Notes: a model not told the origin generated them from the sequence alone. Positions 1 through 8,216 are shown, counted from the first letter of the stretch. The stretch: 64,000 bases of DNA from Lachnospiraceae bacterium (GCA_022510565.1 JAFLTE010000004.1:120461-184460); one strand, 5' to 3'. Program-made: numbers and translations.

Positions 1-30
1 ATGTAAGCATGATATTGAAAAACAGTGATA

Positions 31-75
31 GGGCAGATATGAAACTTAAAGTTTTGTGTCTGCCCTCTTTTTTCT
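31..75 (+). terminator. Rho-independent terminator at the window edge
   Basis: The arms GGGCAGA (31-37) and TCTGCCC (59-65) form an outer stem. An inner AAACT/AGTTT pairing extends it, and a T-rich run follows (67-73). It probably ends a transcript that enters from before base 1. Confidence 0.7.
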
Positions 76-147
76 ATCAGGAAAACTTGTGGACATTTTG
101 ACTACAAGTTGGACAGTCAGGAGTTTCCGGAGGTAATAAGATTATAG

Positions 148-342
148 GCGTGGACAGAAGTAAGCAAGACCTATGTTTTGTTGAAAAATCTTGTCAGAAT
201 TGGGAAACCAAGAACATTGAGCGAAGCACAGATTAGGCATTTACAGGAATTGCAGAATAAGGTGTTAGAGCTTTACAATATAAAAAGAGTTTTGTTTTTG
301 CATAGCAATGACACATGTAATAATTTTTTAATACATTATTAA
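148..342 (+). pseudogene. Short gene remnant of unknown origin
   Basis: An open frame of about 64 codons runs from just after a stop at 145-147 to TAA at 340-342. It has no ATG and no convincing ribosome binding site. The middle is amphipathic and rich in Leu, Lys and Glu, which suits a helical fragment. I do not recognise the family. It lies beside the ECF operon in AT-rich sequence, and looks like the tail of a decayed gene rather than a working one. It could also be fortuitous open frame. Confidence 0.2.
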
Positions 343-426
343 AAGCTTATTTTTCTAGCAGACAAAAATTATTAGATTTTTTTGTAACTTGAGTAAGTGT
401 TTTTGATATTTTTGTTCGTAATATAT

Positions 427-1035
427 ATGACTGGTCAGTTAAATGTACTGTTGAAGAAAGAGGTGTTTATACTGAATGATAAAAAAATAATTTCAGCAAT
501 TATCAATCGGGATGAGCAAATGCTGGCATCTGTTGTACGGAAATATTCAAAACTTCTTTGGAAGATTGCAGCACCGATTTTAATAAATGCTGCTTCTGTC
601 CAGGATGTAGAGGAGTGCGTAGCAGATGTATTCATTCACTTATGGCAGTGTCCCGAAAAATATGATCCTGATAAAGGCAGACTGCCTGCATGGCTTTCAG
701 TGATCGCAAGGTCGAAGGCAATTGACAGATATCGTCAAATTATCAGGAAACGAGAATTGTCCATGGAAGAAATTGTGGCTGAAAGCCCGGTATATGCTGA
801 AATAGCAGCAACTGATGCGGAAAATGAAAGACTACTATCCTGTATCGGTGAACTTGACGAAAAAGAAAAGGAGCTGATTATTAGACGATACTATTATGAG
901 CAAAAGCCGGCAGAAATTGCAGTTGTGCTGGACATACCAAAGAAACAGGTGGAAAACAAATTATATTACGTAAGGCAAAAACTGAAAAAAATGATGGAGA
1001 ATCAGGAAGGAGAGCAGTCACATGAAAAAATATAA
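427..1035 (+). CDS. ECF-type RNA polymerase sigma factor
   Basis: This is a sigma-70 family extracytoplasmic-function (ECF) sigma factor. Region 2 is visible as a long helix ending in a VEECVADVFIHLW-type segment with the downstream WLSVIARSKAIDRYR region 2.3/2.4. Region 4 lies near the C terminus (EKELIIRRYYYEQKPAEIA, then a recognition helix). Length is about 190-200 aa, normal for ECF factors. The coordinates use the first in-frame ATG, but that ATG has no Shine-Dalgarno. The only good one (AGAAAGAGG, 455-463) is 8 nt before an in-frame CTG at 472, which would give a protein starting at the conserved region. The next gene overlaps it by 14 bp and encodes a membrane protein, so a sigma/anti-sigma pair is the likely arrangement. 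The inducing signal is unknown. Confidence 0.9.
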   Translation: MTGQLNVLLKKEVFILNDKKIISAIINRDEQMLASVVRKYSKLLWKIAAPILINAASVQDVEECVADVFIHLWQCPEKYDPDKGRLPAWLSVIARSKAIDRYRQIIRKRELSMEEIVAESPVYAEIAATDAENERLLSCIGELDEKEKELIIRRYYYEQKPAEIAVVLDIPKKQVENKLYYVRQKLKKMMENQEGEQSHEKI

Positions 1036-1870
1036 CAAAAATAATTTGAGGAACATACAGACAATTATTCAAGACAAAACAGGGGTAGTCATTACCCCGA
1101 ACAGGACATGGAACTGTAGAAGGATGTCGACAGCTGCTGCAGCGTTTGTACTGGTGGCGGGTGTAGTCAGCTTTCCGGCTCGGGCGCTTGTGACAAGTGT
1201 GGTAAAGGAGAGAATGGAAAGTATTCCCAAGGAAGAAGTTCAGGAAATTAACGATATGGTTCAGTCGAAACCTACGGAGGCTGACGAGTTTTCAAGGGAG
1301 TATTCTGACAGTGAAAAAGAACGCAAGGAAGCGTTCTGGCAGGCATATAAGGACGGAGAATTTCCCGAAAATGTCATTGTACAGGTGGACGATGCGGAGG
1401 ATGTCCCGGAGGGAACGCTCTGCTATATCAGGTCTACGGGTGTTTTCAATCTACCGGATCGGGAAATGACTGACGAGGAAATTTTGGAAATCATTGATTT
1501 TCAGCATAAGATGAGTTATGCGGTATCACAGACTCCGGCAGCGCAGGAAGCGAGAGCAGAAATGCAGGCAGAGAAAAATCAGTTGCGGGAAAAGATACAA
1601 GCGGCAGGCGGAATCAGTGAAGAGGAAGCGATAGAAATTGCAACGAAACAGATGGCGGCTGAGCTTGGAGAGAGAGCGGAAGGAAAAGAAATATTGAAAT
1701 ATGAAGACGGTTCTGTGGCAGTGATGATACAGGATATATCAGGGCAGACGGATTATGAGCATAATGGGGATGTTGCTTATAACGTAATTTTCAGCGATCC
1801 CAATGACCATTCGACATATTATTGTATGATTGACGCTGTGGACGGAAGCATTTTGAAGACATATGAATAA
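1022..1870 (+). CDS. Membrane-anchored putative anti-sigma protein with PepSY-like C terminus
   Basis: A 282-aa protein with a short basic cytoplasmic N terminus (about 35 residues), one membrane segment (roughly residues 36-56), and a long acidic extracytoplasmic part. Residues from about 190 form a module beginning with an AAGGISEEEAIEIA helix and ending in an AYNVIF/DAVDGSI strand pair, which resembles PepSY-type domains. The start overlaps the sigma gene by 14 bp, so the two are translationally coupled. That arrangement and topology suggest it holds the sigma factor at the membrane. I see no zinc-binding HxxxCxxC anti-sigma motif, so the anti-sigma role is inferred from position only. The C-terminal module is repeated in the next gene. 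Confidence 0.7.
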   Translation: MKKYNKNNLRNIQTIIQDKTGVVITPNRTWNCRRMSTAAAAFVLVAGVVSFPARALVTSVVKERMESIPKEEVQEINDMVQSKPTEADEFSREYSDSEKERKEAFWQAYKDGEFPENVIVQVDDAEDVPEGTLCYIRSTGVFNLPDREMTDEEILEIIDFQHKMSYAVSQTPAAQEARAEMQAEKNQLREKIQAAGGISEEEAIEIATKQMAAELGERAEGKEILKYEDGSVAVMIQDISGQTDYEHNGDVAYNVIFSDPNDHSTYYCMIDAVDGSILKTYE

Positions 1871-1880
1871 ATACCGTCTG

Positions 1881-1909
1881 ACCGGCAAAGCGTTTATTGC
1901 TTTGCCGGT
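1881..1909 (+). terminator. Perfect 11-bp intergenic hairpin, possible attenuator
   Basis: The arms ACCGGCAAAGC (1881-1891) and GCTTTGCCGGT (1899-1909) pair perfectly around a 7-nt loop. No run of T follows, only mixed AT sequence, so it is a weak terminator at best. It may trim expression of the lipoprotein gene or protect the 3' end of the sigma/membrane-protein message. Confidence 0.5.
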
Positions 1910-1956
1910 TATATGGTTATATAAAATAACGATATTCAATGGATAAGAGGGAAAAA

Positions 1957-2625
1957 ATGAAAAATTCTAAAAGATTTGTAAGAACGGTATTAGTAACTTT
2001 ATTTGCTGTGGGTGTTCTTTCATTGACTGGATGTGGGAGAACTGATGATGGCAGTGGGCAGGCAGATACAGCAGTACAGTATGAGATTTCAGAAGCAGAG
2101 CCAAAGAGTACGGAAATACAGACGGATGAGGATACTGCCCAAACACAGGATGATACGCAGGAACAGGGCGGGGGAACGGGTAGGATAGCTGTCAATTCGC
2201 AGGGCTGGACGCAAGAGAAGATAGACGAGGCGGAACGGAGAGATAGAGCCGTACTTGAGGAAAAGATAAAGGCGGCAGGCGGAATCAGCGAAGATGAAGC
2301 GATAGAGATTGCAAGGAAGGCTATGGAGGCTGATATTGGCGAAAAGGCAAAGGAACTGGAAGTATACATATCCCCTGAACTTGCGTCTAAAGGCTGGAAG
2401 TTGCGTTTATTTGATATCACGGATTGGGATGAGTATAAGGATAAGGGAGATATAGCGTATTCCGTAACGTTTGGTAATAGGGAGGAAGTGGTGGATTCAA
2501 AGGATTTTTTCAATTATGATTGTTTTGTTAATGCTGTGGACGGCAGTATTTGTGGCGCTTATTCCCTTAGTGGGGACTTGGGTACTGATTGGGATATTGA
2601 CGATTTTGTCTGGTATGAGCATTAA
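1957..2625 (+). CDS. Lipoprotein sharing the PepSY-like module of its neighbour
   Basis: A 222-aa predicted lipoprotein. The N terminus is a basic signal followed by a hydrophobic stretch and the lipobox LTGC, with the lipidated Cys at residue 26. A low-complexity Gln/Asp/Thr/Glu linker follows (about 35-85). The C-terminal half repeats the module of the upstream membrane protein: AAGGISEDEAIEIA, then AYSVTFG, then NAVDGSI. I start it at ATG 1957, because AAGAGGG lies 5 nt before it, while the in-frame ATG at 1939 has no ribosome binding site. It is the third gene of the ECF group, separated by an intergenic hairpin. It may sense or buffer the same envelope signal; its function is unknown. 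Confidence 0.75.
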   Translation: MKNSKRFVRTVLVTLFAVGVLSLTGCGRTDDGSGQADTAVQYEISEAEPKSTEIQTDEDTAQTQDDTQEQGGGTGRIAVNSQGWTQEKIDEAERRDRAVLEEKIKAAGGISEDEAIEIARKAMEADIGEKAKELEVYISPELASKGWKLRLFDITDWDEYKDKGDIAYSVTFGNREEVVDSKDFFNYDCFVNAVDGSICGAYSLSGDLGTDWDIDDFVWYEH

Positions 2626-3083
2626 CAATAACGATTGATTTTGTTTATATCTTAATAATACATAATGAGAAAGGCGTTTGTTGGAAGAGAGCCAATGAAC
2701 GTCTTTCTGCATTTGAGGATAACGATACACTGCCATTCCCCACCAGTCCTTTCTTCATTTCAGATACAGTAATTTTAGAAATGTAGGATAGGATATTGAC
2801 AGAAAATAAAGTAGATAAAAAGGTACGTTTATATTGCTTTTCTGTACTGCCGAAAATATGAAAAACGGAGAGAATGTTGCAGCTCCGTTCATAACTTTCA
2901 CAGTTTAATTGCACATTCTTTGACGTTATTCATATCTGCATCTGTAATAAAACATTTTTTCCTTGTCTGTCAGATCACATACTTTGCATCCCTTAATGCG
3001 GGCAAGTGAAGTTAGAACTCTGTGATTAATACTGATATTTCGAATGTTCGTTTTGAAATAGAGCCCGGCTAAAGCAGTTTGTC
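2626..3083. other. 458-bp stretch without a convincing gene
   Basis: No credible ORF with a ribosome binding site is present. A minus-strand frame of 89 codons (2645-2914) has no good start context. It contains a stretch near the middle that faintly recalls the HTH/TPR regulators common in this family, but the similarity is too weak to name. The AT richness and broken frames suggest a decayed gene between the ECF group and the toxin-antitoxin pair. Confidence 0.4.
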
Positions 3084-3356
3084 TTATTCGTTAAATAAAT
3101 CTGAATGTGTACCGGTTCTATATAATATGAGTCTATTATTTTCTATACGATATATAAGTAACCAATCCGGCATTATATGACACTCTCGTTTATTTATATA
3201 ATTTCCTTTTAAACGATGGTCTTTATTCTTTTCCGGCAACAATGCGGGGATTGTCAAAATATCTATAATCTGTTGTAATAAATCCATATCATAACCGCGT
3301 TTTTTACATGTTTTAAAGTCTTTCTTAAATTGACCGGTGGGTGTAATTTCTAACAT
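3084..3356 (-). CDS. YafQ/RelE-family mRNA interferase toxin
   Basis: A 90-aa protein of the YafQ branch of the RelE/ParE toxin superfamily. It shows the N-terminal basic pattern (FKKDFKTCKKRG), the central LPEKNKDHRLKG segment, the ECHIMPDWLLIYRI strand with its conserved His, and a C-terminal strand LYRTGTHSDLF. Known members cut ribosome-bound mRNA. Start ATG 3356 is chosen because GGAGG lies about 6 nt upstream, inside the end of the antitoxin gene; a longer frame starting at 3377 would overlap the antitoxin. One nucleotide separates it from the antitoxin stop, the usual coupled toxin-antitoxin arrangement. All expected core positions appear intact. Confidence 0.88.
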   Translation of the reverse strand: MLEITPTGQFKKDFKTCKKRGYDMDLLQQIIDILTIPALLPEKNKDHRLKGNYINKRECHIMPDWLLIYRIENNRLILYRTGTHSDLFNE

Positions 3357-3357
3357 C

Positions 3358-3573
3358 TTATGCCTCCAAATCAGCAAAAAGAGACGATGTACTGGTATAT
3401 CTTTTTCCCGTTCCGTTTGCTAACATATTATCACCCTCTTGAAAAGCCGCAATTGTTTCACTGTTTGGAATTTCTGCAAAACACGTTAAGTTCTCTAAGA
3501 TATTGAGAACATAAACCATTTTTTCATCATCGATCACATTCAATAATTGTATTGCCTTTTCTCTATTACTCAT
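3358..3573 (-). CDS. Antitoxin partner of the YafQ-like toxin (RelB/DinJ-like C terminus)
   Basis: A 71-aa acidic protein directly upstream of the toxin, preceded by AGAGGTG. Its C-terminal half (NSETIAAFQEG, then a Tyr-Thr-Ser-Thr segment, then SLFADLEA) resembles the toxin-wrapping tail of RelB/DinJ antitoxins. The N-terminal half (EKAIQLLNVIDDEKMVYVLNILENL) is helical and differs from classic ribbon-helix-helix DinJ, so the DNA-binding part is not clear to me. The role is assigned from gene order, size and C-terminal pattern. Autoregulation is expected from the family but no operator could be defined. Confidence 0.75.
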   Translation of the reverse strand: MSNREKAIQLLNVIDDEKMVYVLNILENLTCFAEIPNSETIAAFQEGDNMLANGTGKRYTSTSSLFADLEA

Positions 3574-3640
3574 ACTTTTTCACCTCTTTGAACAATATAT
3601 CGTGTATTCAATAATATAGTCTGTATGCATCGTTATTTAT

Positions 3641-3668
3641 AGTATATCATGATTCTTCCTAAACTCAA
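3641..3668 (-). promoter_or_regulatory. Candidate promoter of the toxin-antitoxin operon
   Basis: On the minus strand a -35-like TTGAGT (3663-3668) and a -10 TATACT (3641-3646) are separated by 16 bp, about 70 bp upstream of the antitoxin ATG. Confidence 0.45.
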
Positions 3669-3740
3669 CCGTAGTTTTATTTAAAAATAAGTAAAATATG
3701 TCAAATCTTTCATACGAAACAAGTCATGATAAGTTCCTCC

Positions 3741-3769
3741 TTGCCAATCAGATTTCCAAGTGGTATTTT
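3741..3769 (+). promoter_or_regulatory. Candidate sigma-A promoter of the GGDEF gene
   Basis: TTGCCA (3741-3746), 17 bp, TATTTT (3764-3769). Transcription would start close to the left arm of the structured leader described next. Confidence 0.4.
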
Positions 3770-3774
3770 TTATA

Positions 3775-3846
3775 GTAAGACAGAACTTTGCGGAGTAATC
3801 ATGACGTTTTCGGTAAACGATAGTCTTACGACAGCCGGAAGACCGG
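3775..3846 (+). promoter_or_regulatory. Structured 5' leader of the GGDEF gene
   Basis: The arms GTAAGAC (3775-3781) and GTCTTAC (3823-3829) enclose a CGTTT/AAACG hairpin (3805-3819). A CCGG-AAGA-CCGG hairpin follows (3835-3846), before the ribosome binding site AAGGAG (3859-3864). The sequence does not match the c-di-GMP-I or c-di-GMP-II riboswitch cores that I know. Confidence 0.4.
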
Positions 3847-3871
3847 AGATAGGTGATATAAGGAGATTATT

Positions 3872-4981
3872 ATGACAGTTAATTACATGTTCATTCTGGT
3901 TATATTGGCCCTGACGTTTGGAGTGAGTCTTGCATTCAGAAGCCAGTATGTTAATAAATATAAAAATCGATATTTTATCTGTGCTGTACTCGTGAATATC
4001 GGAATTCTGATCAGCGAAGTCGGTACGTACATAGGTGCAAATTATGATCTTCGCTATCTTCACATTATTATGTACGTCATTAACTATTCTTTGGCGCCTT
4101 TGCTTCCTTACTGCATTGTATTGATGAATCGGAAAGGTTTTAAGCGTGCGGAAAAGATTGCCATAATTCCGGCTTTTCTGGTGATATTCATTGCAGTAAC
4201 TTCCCAATATACCGGGCTGTTATTTTATATTGATGCAGACAATCATTACAGCAGAGGGCCTTTTTATATGGTGAGTCTTGCCGTCTGCATGATTTATTTT
4301 ATCATGCTTGGTATCACTTCTTTCCGTGAGTACAGGGATGCGGATTTTTCCGAAAAAATATATCTGTTGGCGATTCTGTTCCTGGCATTGGGCGGAGTTT
4401 TTCTGCAGGTATTTGTTCGAGGTGTTAAATCGATGTGGACGACTACCGGAATCAGTCTGCTCTTATACTATACTTTTGTGTTGGAATTGAGTAATAAATA
4501 CGATATTCTCACAGGTACACGAAACAGAAGGGCATATGATTTCCATAAAGCATATCTTAACAACGAGAAGAATTATGCACTTGTCGTATTCGATATTAAT
4601 GGTCTGAAACCGATCAATGACAATTTGGGACATGAACAGGGCGATAAACTGATCATGGGAGTCGCCGATGTGTTGACTGCAAGCTTTTTCGATGTCGGTA
4701 AGGTATACAGAATAGGAGGAGACGAGTTCTGTGTGATCTGTGATGATAGGAATGAAGAACAGATTCATGAAGCACTCGGGAATGTGGAGCAGAATATTAC
4801 CAAAGCCAATAGAAACAGGAAAGATCAGCTTACACTCTCTGTTTCATACGGATGGGAAATACATAAGGTAAACGATGCGCGGGATTACAAAGAGGTGTTT
4901 AACGCGGCGGATGTCAAAATGTATGAAATGAAACAGGATTATTATAAGCGTAAGGGAACGGGCAGAACAACCTTTTCTTGA
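3872..4981 (+). CDS. Membrane diguanylate cyclase (GGDEF protein)
   Basis: A 369-aa protein with an N-terminal membrane region of about six or seven helices (residues 1-205) and a C-terminal GGDEF domain. The active-site loop GGDEF is intact at residues 282-286 (after RI), and the DINGLKPINDNLGHEQGD segment carries the metal- and GTP-binding residues, so it should make c-di-GMP from two GTP. I see no RxxD inhibitory site directly before GGDEF. The N-terminal domain presumably senses a membrane or extracellular cue. The start ATG 3872 has AAGGAG 7 nt upstream. It appears monocistronic: hisS has its own promoter at its end. Confidence 0.9.
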   Translation: MTVNYMFILVILALTFGVSLAFRSQYVNKYKNRYFICAVLVNIGILISEVGTYIGANYDLRYLHIIMYVINYSLAPLLPYCIVLMNRKGFKRAEKIAIIPAFLVIFIAVTSQYTGLLFYIDADNHYSRGPFYMVSLAVCMIYFIMLGITSFREYRDADFSEKIYLLAILFLALGGVFLQVFVRGVKSMWTTTGISLLLYYTFVLELSNKYDILTGTRNRRAYDFHKAYLNNEKNYALVVFDINGLKPINDNLGHEQGDKLIMGVADVLTASFFDVGKVYRIGGDEFCVICDDRNEEQIHEALGNVEQNITKANRNRKDQLTLSVSYGWEIHKVNDARDYKEVFNAADVKMYEMKQDYYKRKGTGRTTFS

Positions 4982-5006
4982 AAAACACCGAGAAAAAGTG
5001 TAGAAT
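4978..5006 (+). promoter_or_regulatory. Sigma-A promoter of hisS
   Basis: TTGAAA (4978-4983), exact 17-bp spacer, TAGAAT (5001-5006). It overlaps the stop codon of the GGDEF gene and lies about 60 bp before the hisS ATG. The leader is too short for a T-box. Confidence 0.6.
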
Positions 5007-5064
5007 CGTAGAAGTATAGTGCACAAGTGCAACAGCAAACAACAGAACATATTAGGAGACAGAT

Positions 5065-6327
5065 ATGACACTGAGTAAGAAACCGGTTACCGGTATGAAA
5101 GATATTCTTCCGGAGGAGATGGAGATTCGCGATTATGTGATTGGCGTAATCAAGGAAACCTACGGAAATTTCGGTTTTACATCGATTGAGACCCCCTGTG
5201 TGGAGAACATTGCAAACTTGAACTGCAAGGCGGGTGGGGAGAACGAGAAGCTTATTTTCAAGATATTGAAGCGTGGTGAGAAGCTTAAGCTCGATGAGGC
5301 AAAGAGTGAAGAAGATTTGGTGGACGGGGGACTCCGGTATGATTTGACGGTTCCTCTGGTCAGGTATTATTCCAATCATGCCAATGAGTTGCCGTCGCCG
5401 TTTAAGGCATTGCAGATGGGCAATGTATGGCGCGCCGACAGACCCCAGAGAGGTCGGTATCGCCAGTTTATGCAGTGTGATATTGATATTCTGGGAGAGG
5501 CGGGAAATCTGGCGGAAATCGAGTTGATTCTTGCAACGACCACGACGCTCGGGAAGCTGGGCTTCAAGAATTTTAATATTCGCATTAATGACCGTCAGAT
5601 TCTTAAGGCTATGGCGGCATACAGCGGCTTTGAGGAGAAGGACTACGATCAGGTATTTATCGTTCTGGACAAGCTGGACAAGATTGGTACCGAAGGTGTG
5701 GAGGCGGAGCTGACCGAGGCGGGATATGACAGTACGGTCGTGACGAAATATATGGACCTCTACAAAGGTTTGGAGGCGGCAGAGGATGCTGTAGACTATA
5801 TTGCGGACAAGCTGGGACAGATGTTGCCGGAGGGTGTAATCGAGAGCTTTAGGGAGATTCTAGACAGCGTGGAAGCGACCAAGGGGGATTTCTTCGATTT
5901 GGTATTCGACCCTACACTTGTGCGCGGCATGTCATACTATACGGGACCTATTTTCGAGATTGATATGCCGGAATTCGGCGGAAGCTGCGGCGGCGGCGGA
6001 AGATATGACGGCATGGTAGGAAAGTTTACGGGACACGATGTGCCGGCGTGCGGATTCTCCATCGGTTTTGAACGGATTATCTTATTGTTGATGGAGAGCG
6101 GTTTCAAAGTACCTAAGGCAGGAAAAAAGGTTGCATACCTCATGGAGAAGGGGATTTCCTCCGACAAGCTGTGTGAGGTGATGTCTCAGGCACAGGCAGA
6201 GCGGGAGCGAGGCAATCAAGTGCTTGTTGCGCGTATGAACAAGAACAAGAAGTTCCAGAAAGAACAGCTCACGGCGCAAGGATACGAAGAGTTTAAGGAA
6301 TTTTACCGCGAGGAACTGAAGCATTGA
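5065..6327 (+). CDS. hisS: Histidyl-tRNA synthetase
   Basis: A class II aminoacyl-tRNA synthetase of 420 aa that charges tRNA-His with histidine in the cytoplasm. Visible signatures are motif 2 (RYDLTVPLVRYY, then NVWRADRPQRGRYRQF), the HisRS-specific LVRGMSYYTGPIFE, the GGRYDGMV loop, and motif 3 (CGFSIGFERI). The C-terminal anticodon-binding domain follows from about residue 335. AGGAG precedes the ATG. It is followed by aspS, the common hisS-aspS pairing of Firmicutes, with 78 bp between them and no obvious terminator, so they are probably co-transcribed. Confidence 0.97.
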   Translation: MTLSKKPVTGMKDILPEEMEIRDYVIGVIKETYGNFGFTSIETPCVENIANLNCKAGGENEKLIFKILKRGEKLKLDEAKSEEDLVDGGLRYDLTVPLVRYYSNHANELPSPFKALQMGNVWRADRPQRGRYRQFMQCDIDILGEAGNLAEIELILATTTTLGKLGFKNFNIRINDRQILKAMAAYSGFEEKDYDQVFIVLDKLDKIGTEGVEAELTEAGYDSTVVTKYMDLYKGLEAAEDAVDYIADKLGQMLPEGVIESFREILDSVEATKGDFFDLVFDPTLVRGMSYYTGPIFEIDMPEFGGSCGGGGRYDGMVGKFTGHDVPACGFSIGFERIILLLMESGFKVPKAGKKVAYLMEKGISSDKLCEVMSQAQAERERGNQVLVARMNKNKKFQKEQLTAQGYEEFKEFYREELKH

Positions 6328-6405
6328 GGCAGTAGCAGATATAAAGAGATTATGACAGAAAAGTAGGCCGGAAACAGGCAGAAAATAAGACAGGAGGACA
6401 GAACA

Positions 6406-8199
6406 ATGGCAGAGTCCATGAAAGGGTGGAAGAGAACCCACCGTTGTGCGGAACTCTCCCTTCAGAACGCGGGAGAAGAAGTTACCGTCATGGGATGGGT
6501 ACAGAAACAGAGAAATAAAGGTGGTATTATTTTTGTAGATTTGAGGGATCGTTCCGGTATTCTGCAGATTATCTTTGAGGAGAGTGACTGCGGTGCCGAA
6601 GCCTTTGCTAAGGCGGAGAAGATGCGGAGCGAGTTCGTTATTGCCGTGGTGGGTAAGGTGGAGAAACGTTCCGGCGCGGTGAACGAGAATCTGAAAACGG
6701 GTGAAATCGAAATTCGCGCCACGCAGGTGCGCATTCTGTCCGAGGCGGACACACCGCCGTTTCCGGTGGAGTCTGATTCCAAGACGAAGGAAGAAATCCG
6801 CTTAAAATATCGTTATCTGGATTTGAGAAGACCTGACTTACAGGAAAAACTCATATTAAGAAGTAAAATTGCTTCTGAGATGCGAGCATTTATGGCAAAC
6901 GAAGGATTTCTGGAAATTGAGACGCCGATTCTGTGTAAATCAACTCCGGAGGGAGCGCGTGACTATCTGGTGCCCAGCCGTGTGCACCCGGGTAATTTCT
7001 ATGCGCTGCCGCAGTCACCGCAGTTGTATAAGCAGCTTCTCATGTGCTCCGGCTATGACAGATATTTTCAGATAGCACGTTGTTTCAGAGACGAGGATTT
7101 GCGTGCCGACAGACAGCCGGAGTTTACGCAGGCGGATATGGAGTTGTCCTTCGTGGATGTGGATGATGTCATTGATGTCAATGAGAGGCTGATTAAGCAT
7201 ATTTGTAAGGAGGCAATCGGACTTGACATACAGCTTCCGCTGCCGCGGCTTAAGTGGCAGGAGGCTATGGACCGTTACGGTTCCGACAAGCCGGATACCC
7301 GTTTTGCAATGGAACTGACAGATGTGTCAGATGTGGTTGCCGGATGTGGGTTTGGTGTGTTTACGTCAGCACTTGAAAACGGAGGCTCTGTCCGAGGCTT
7401 GAACGTGAAAGGTCAGGCGGATATGCCCCGTAAGAAGATTGACGCGCTGGTGGACTTTGCGAAGGGTTACGGCGCGAAGGGTCTGGCATACTTAAGTGTG
7501 CAGGAGGACGGAAGCTATAAATCTTCTTTTGCCAAATTTATGACGGAAGAGGAATTGAACAGGCTGGTAGGAGCGATGCAGGGAGAGAAAGGTGACTTGC
7601 TTCTCTTTGCTGCCGATAAGAAGGATATTGTCTACAGTGTGCTTGGCGCGCTGCGTGTAGAGTTAGGTAAACAGCTTGGACTGATTGACGAATCCAAGTT
7701 TAATTTCCTGTGGGTTGTAGAGTTCCCGCTGCTTGAATGGAGCGAGGAAGAGAATCGTTTTATGGCGATGCACCATCCTTTTACCATGCCTATGGAGGAG
7801 GACTGGCAGTATATTGATTCCGATCCGGGACGTGTCCGTGCCAAGGCATATGATATTGTGCTTAACGGCGTGGAGCTGGGCGGCGGTTCTGTCAGAATCC
7901 ATCAGGACGATATTCAGGAGAAGATGTTTGAGGTGCTTGGCTTTACGAAGGAGCAGGCGTGGGAGCGGTTCGGTTTCCTGTTGAGCGCTTTTAAGTACGG
8001 TGTACCGCCTCATGCAGGTTTGGCTTACGGTCTTGACCGTTTCGTGATGCTTCTTACGGGTGCGGACAATATCCGTGAGGTCATTGCTTTTCCGAAAATT
8101 AAAGATGCTTCCTGTCTGATGACCGAAGCGCCGGGAACGGTGGATGAGAATCAGCTTGAGGAGCTATGTATTGCGGTGACTGCCGCTCAGGGAGAGTAA
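6406..8199 (+). CDS. aspS: Aspartyl-tRNA synthetase
   Basis: A class IIb aminoacyl-tRNA synthetase of 597 aa, the normal bacterial length. It has an N-terminal OB-fold anticodon-binding domain (about 15-110), the catalytic core with motif 2 (RYFQIARCFRDEDLRADRQPEF), a GAD insertion (about 290-420) typical of bacterial AspRS, and motif 3 (GLAYGLDRFVML). It charges tRNA-Asp; whether it also charges tRNA-Asn cannot be judged without the rest of the genome. AGGAGG lies just before ATG 6406. The downstream SseB-like gene follows after 17 bp. Confidence 0.97.
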   Translation: MAESMKGWKRTHRCAELSLQNAGEEVTVMGWVQKQRNKGGIIFVDLRDRSGILQIIFEESDCGAEAFAKAEKMRSEFVIAVVGKVEKRSGAVNENLKTGEIEIRATQVRILSEADTPPFPVESDSKTKEEIRLKYRYLDLRRPDLQEKLILRSKIASEMRAFMANEGFLEIETPILCKSTPEGARDYLVPSRVHPGNFYALPQSPQLYKQLLMCSGYDRYFQIARCFRDEDLRADRQPEFTQADMELSFVDVDDVIDVNERLIKHICKEAIGLDIQLPLPRLKWQEAMDRYGSDKPDTRFAMELTDVSDVVAGCGFGVFTSALENGGSVRGLNVKGQADMPRKKIDALVDFAKGYGAKGLAYLSVQEDGSYKSSFAKFMTEEELNRLVGAMQGEKGDLLLFAADKKDIVYSVLGALRVELGKQLGLIDESKFNFLWVVEFPLLEWSEEENRFMAMHHPFTMPMEEDWQYIDSDPGRVRAKAYDIVLNGVELGGGSVRIHQDDIQEKMFEVLGFTKEQAWERFGFLLSAFKYGVPPHAGLAYGLDRFVMLLTGADNIREVIAFPKIKDASCLMTEAPGTVDENQLEELCIAVTAAQGE

Positions 8200-8216
8200 A
8201 GGAGAACGGTCAGATT

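Noticed and set aside
2645..2914. Minus-strand frame of 89 codons as a small HTH regulator
   Set aside because: Only a faint resemblance in about 20 residues, no ribosome binding site, and no helix-turn-helix that I can place.
3775..3870. c-di-GMP-I or c-di-GMP-II riboswitch before the GGDEF gene
   Set aside because: The conserved cores of both classes are not present; only a generic structured leader can be claimed.
4982..5064. T-box leader of hisS
   Set aside because: Only 83 bp between the genes, no specifier loop or T-box sequence, and a simple promoter accounts for expression.
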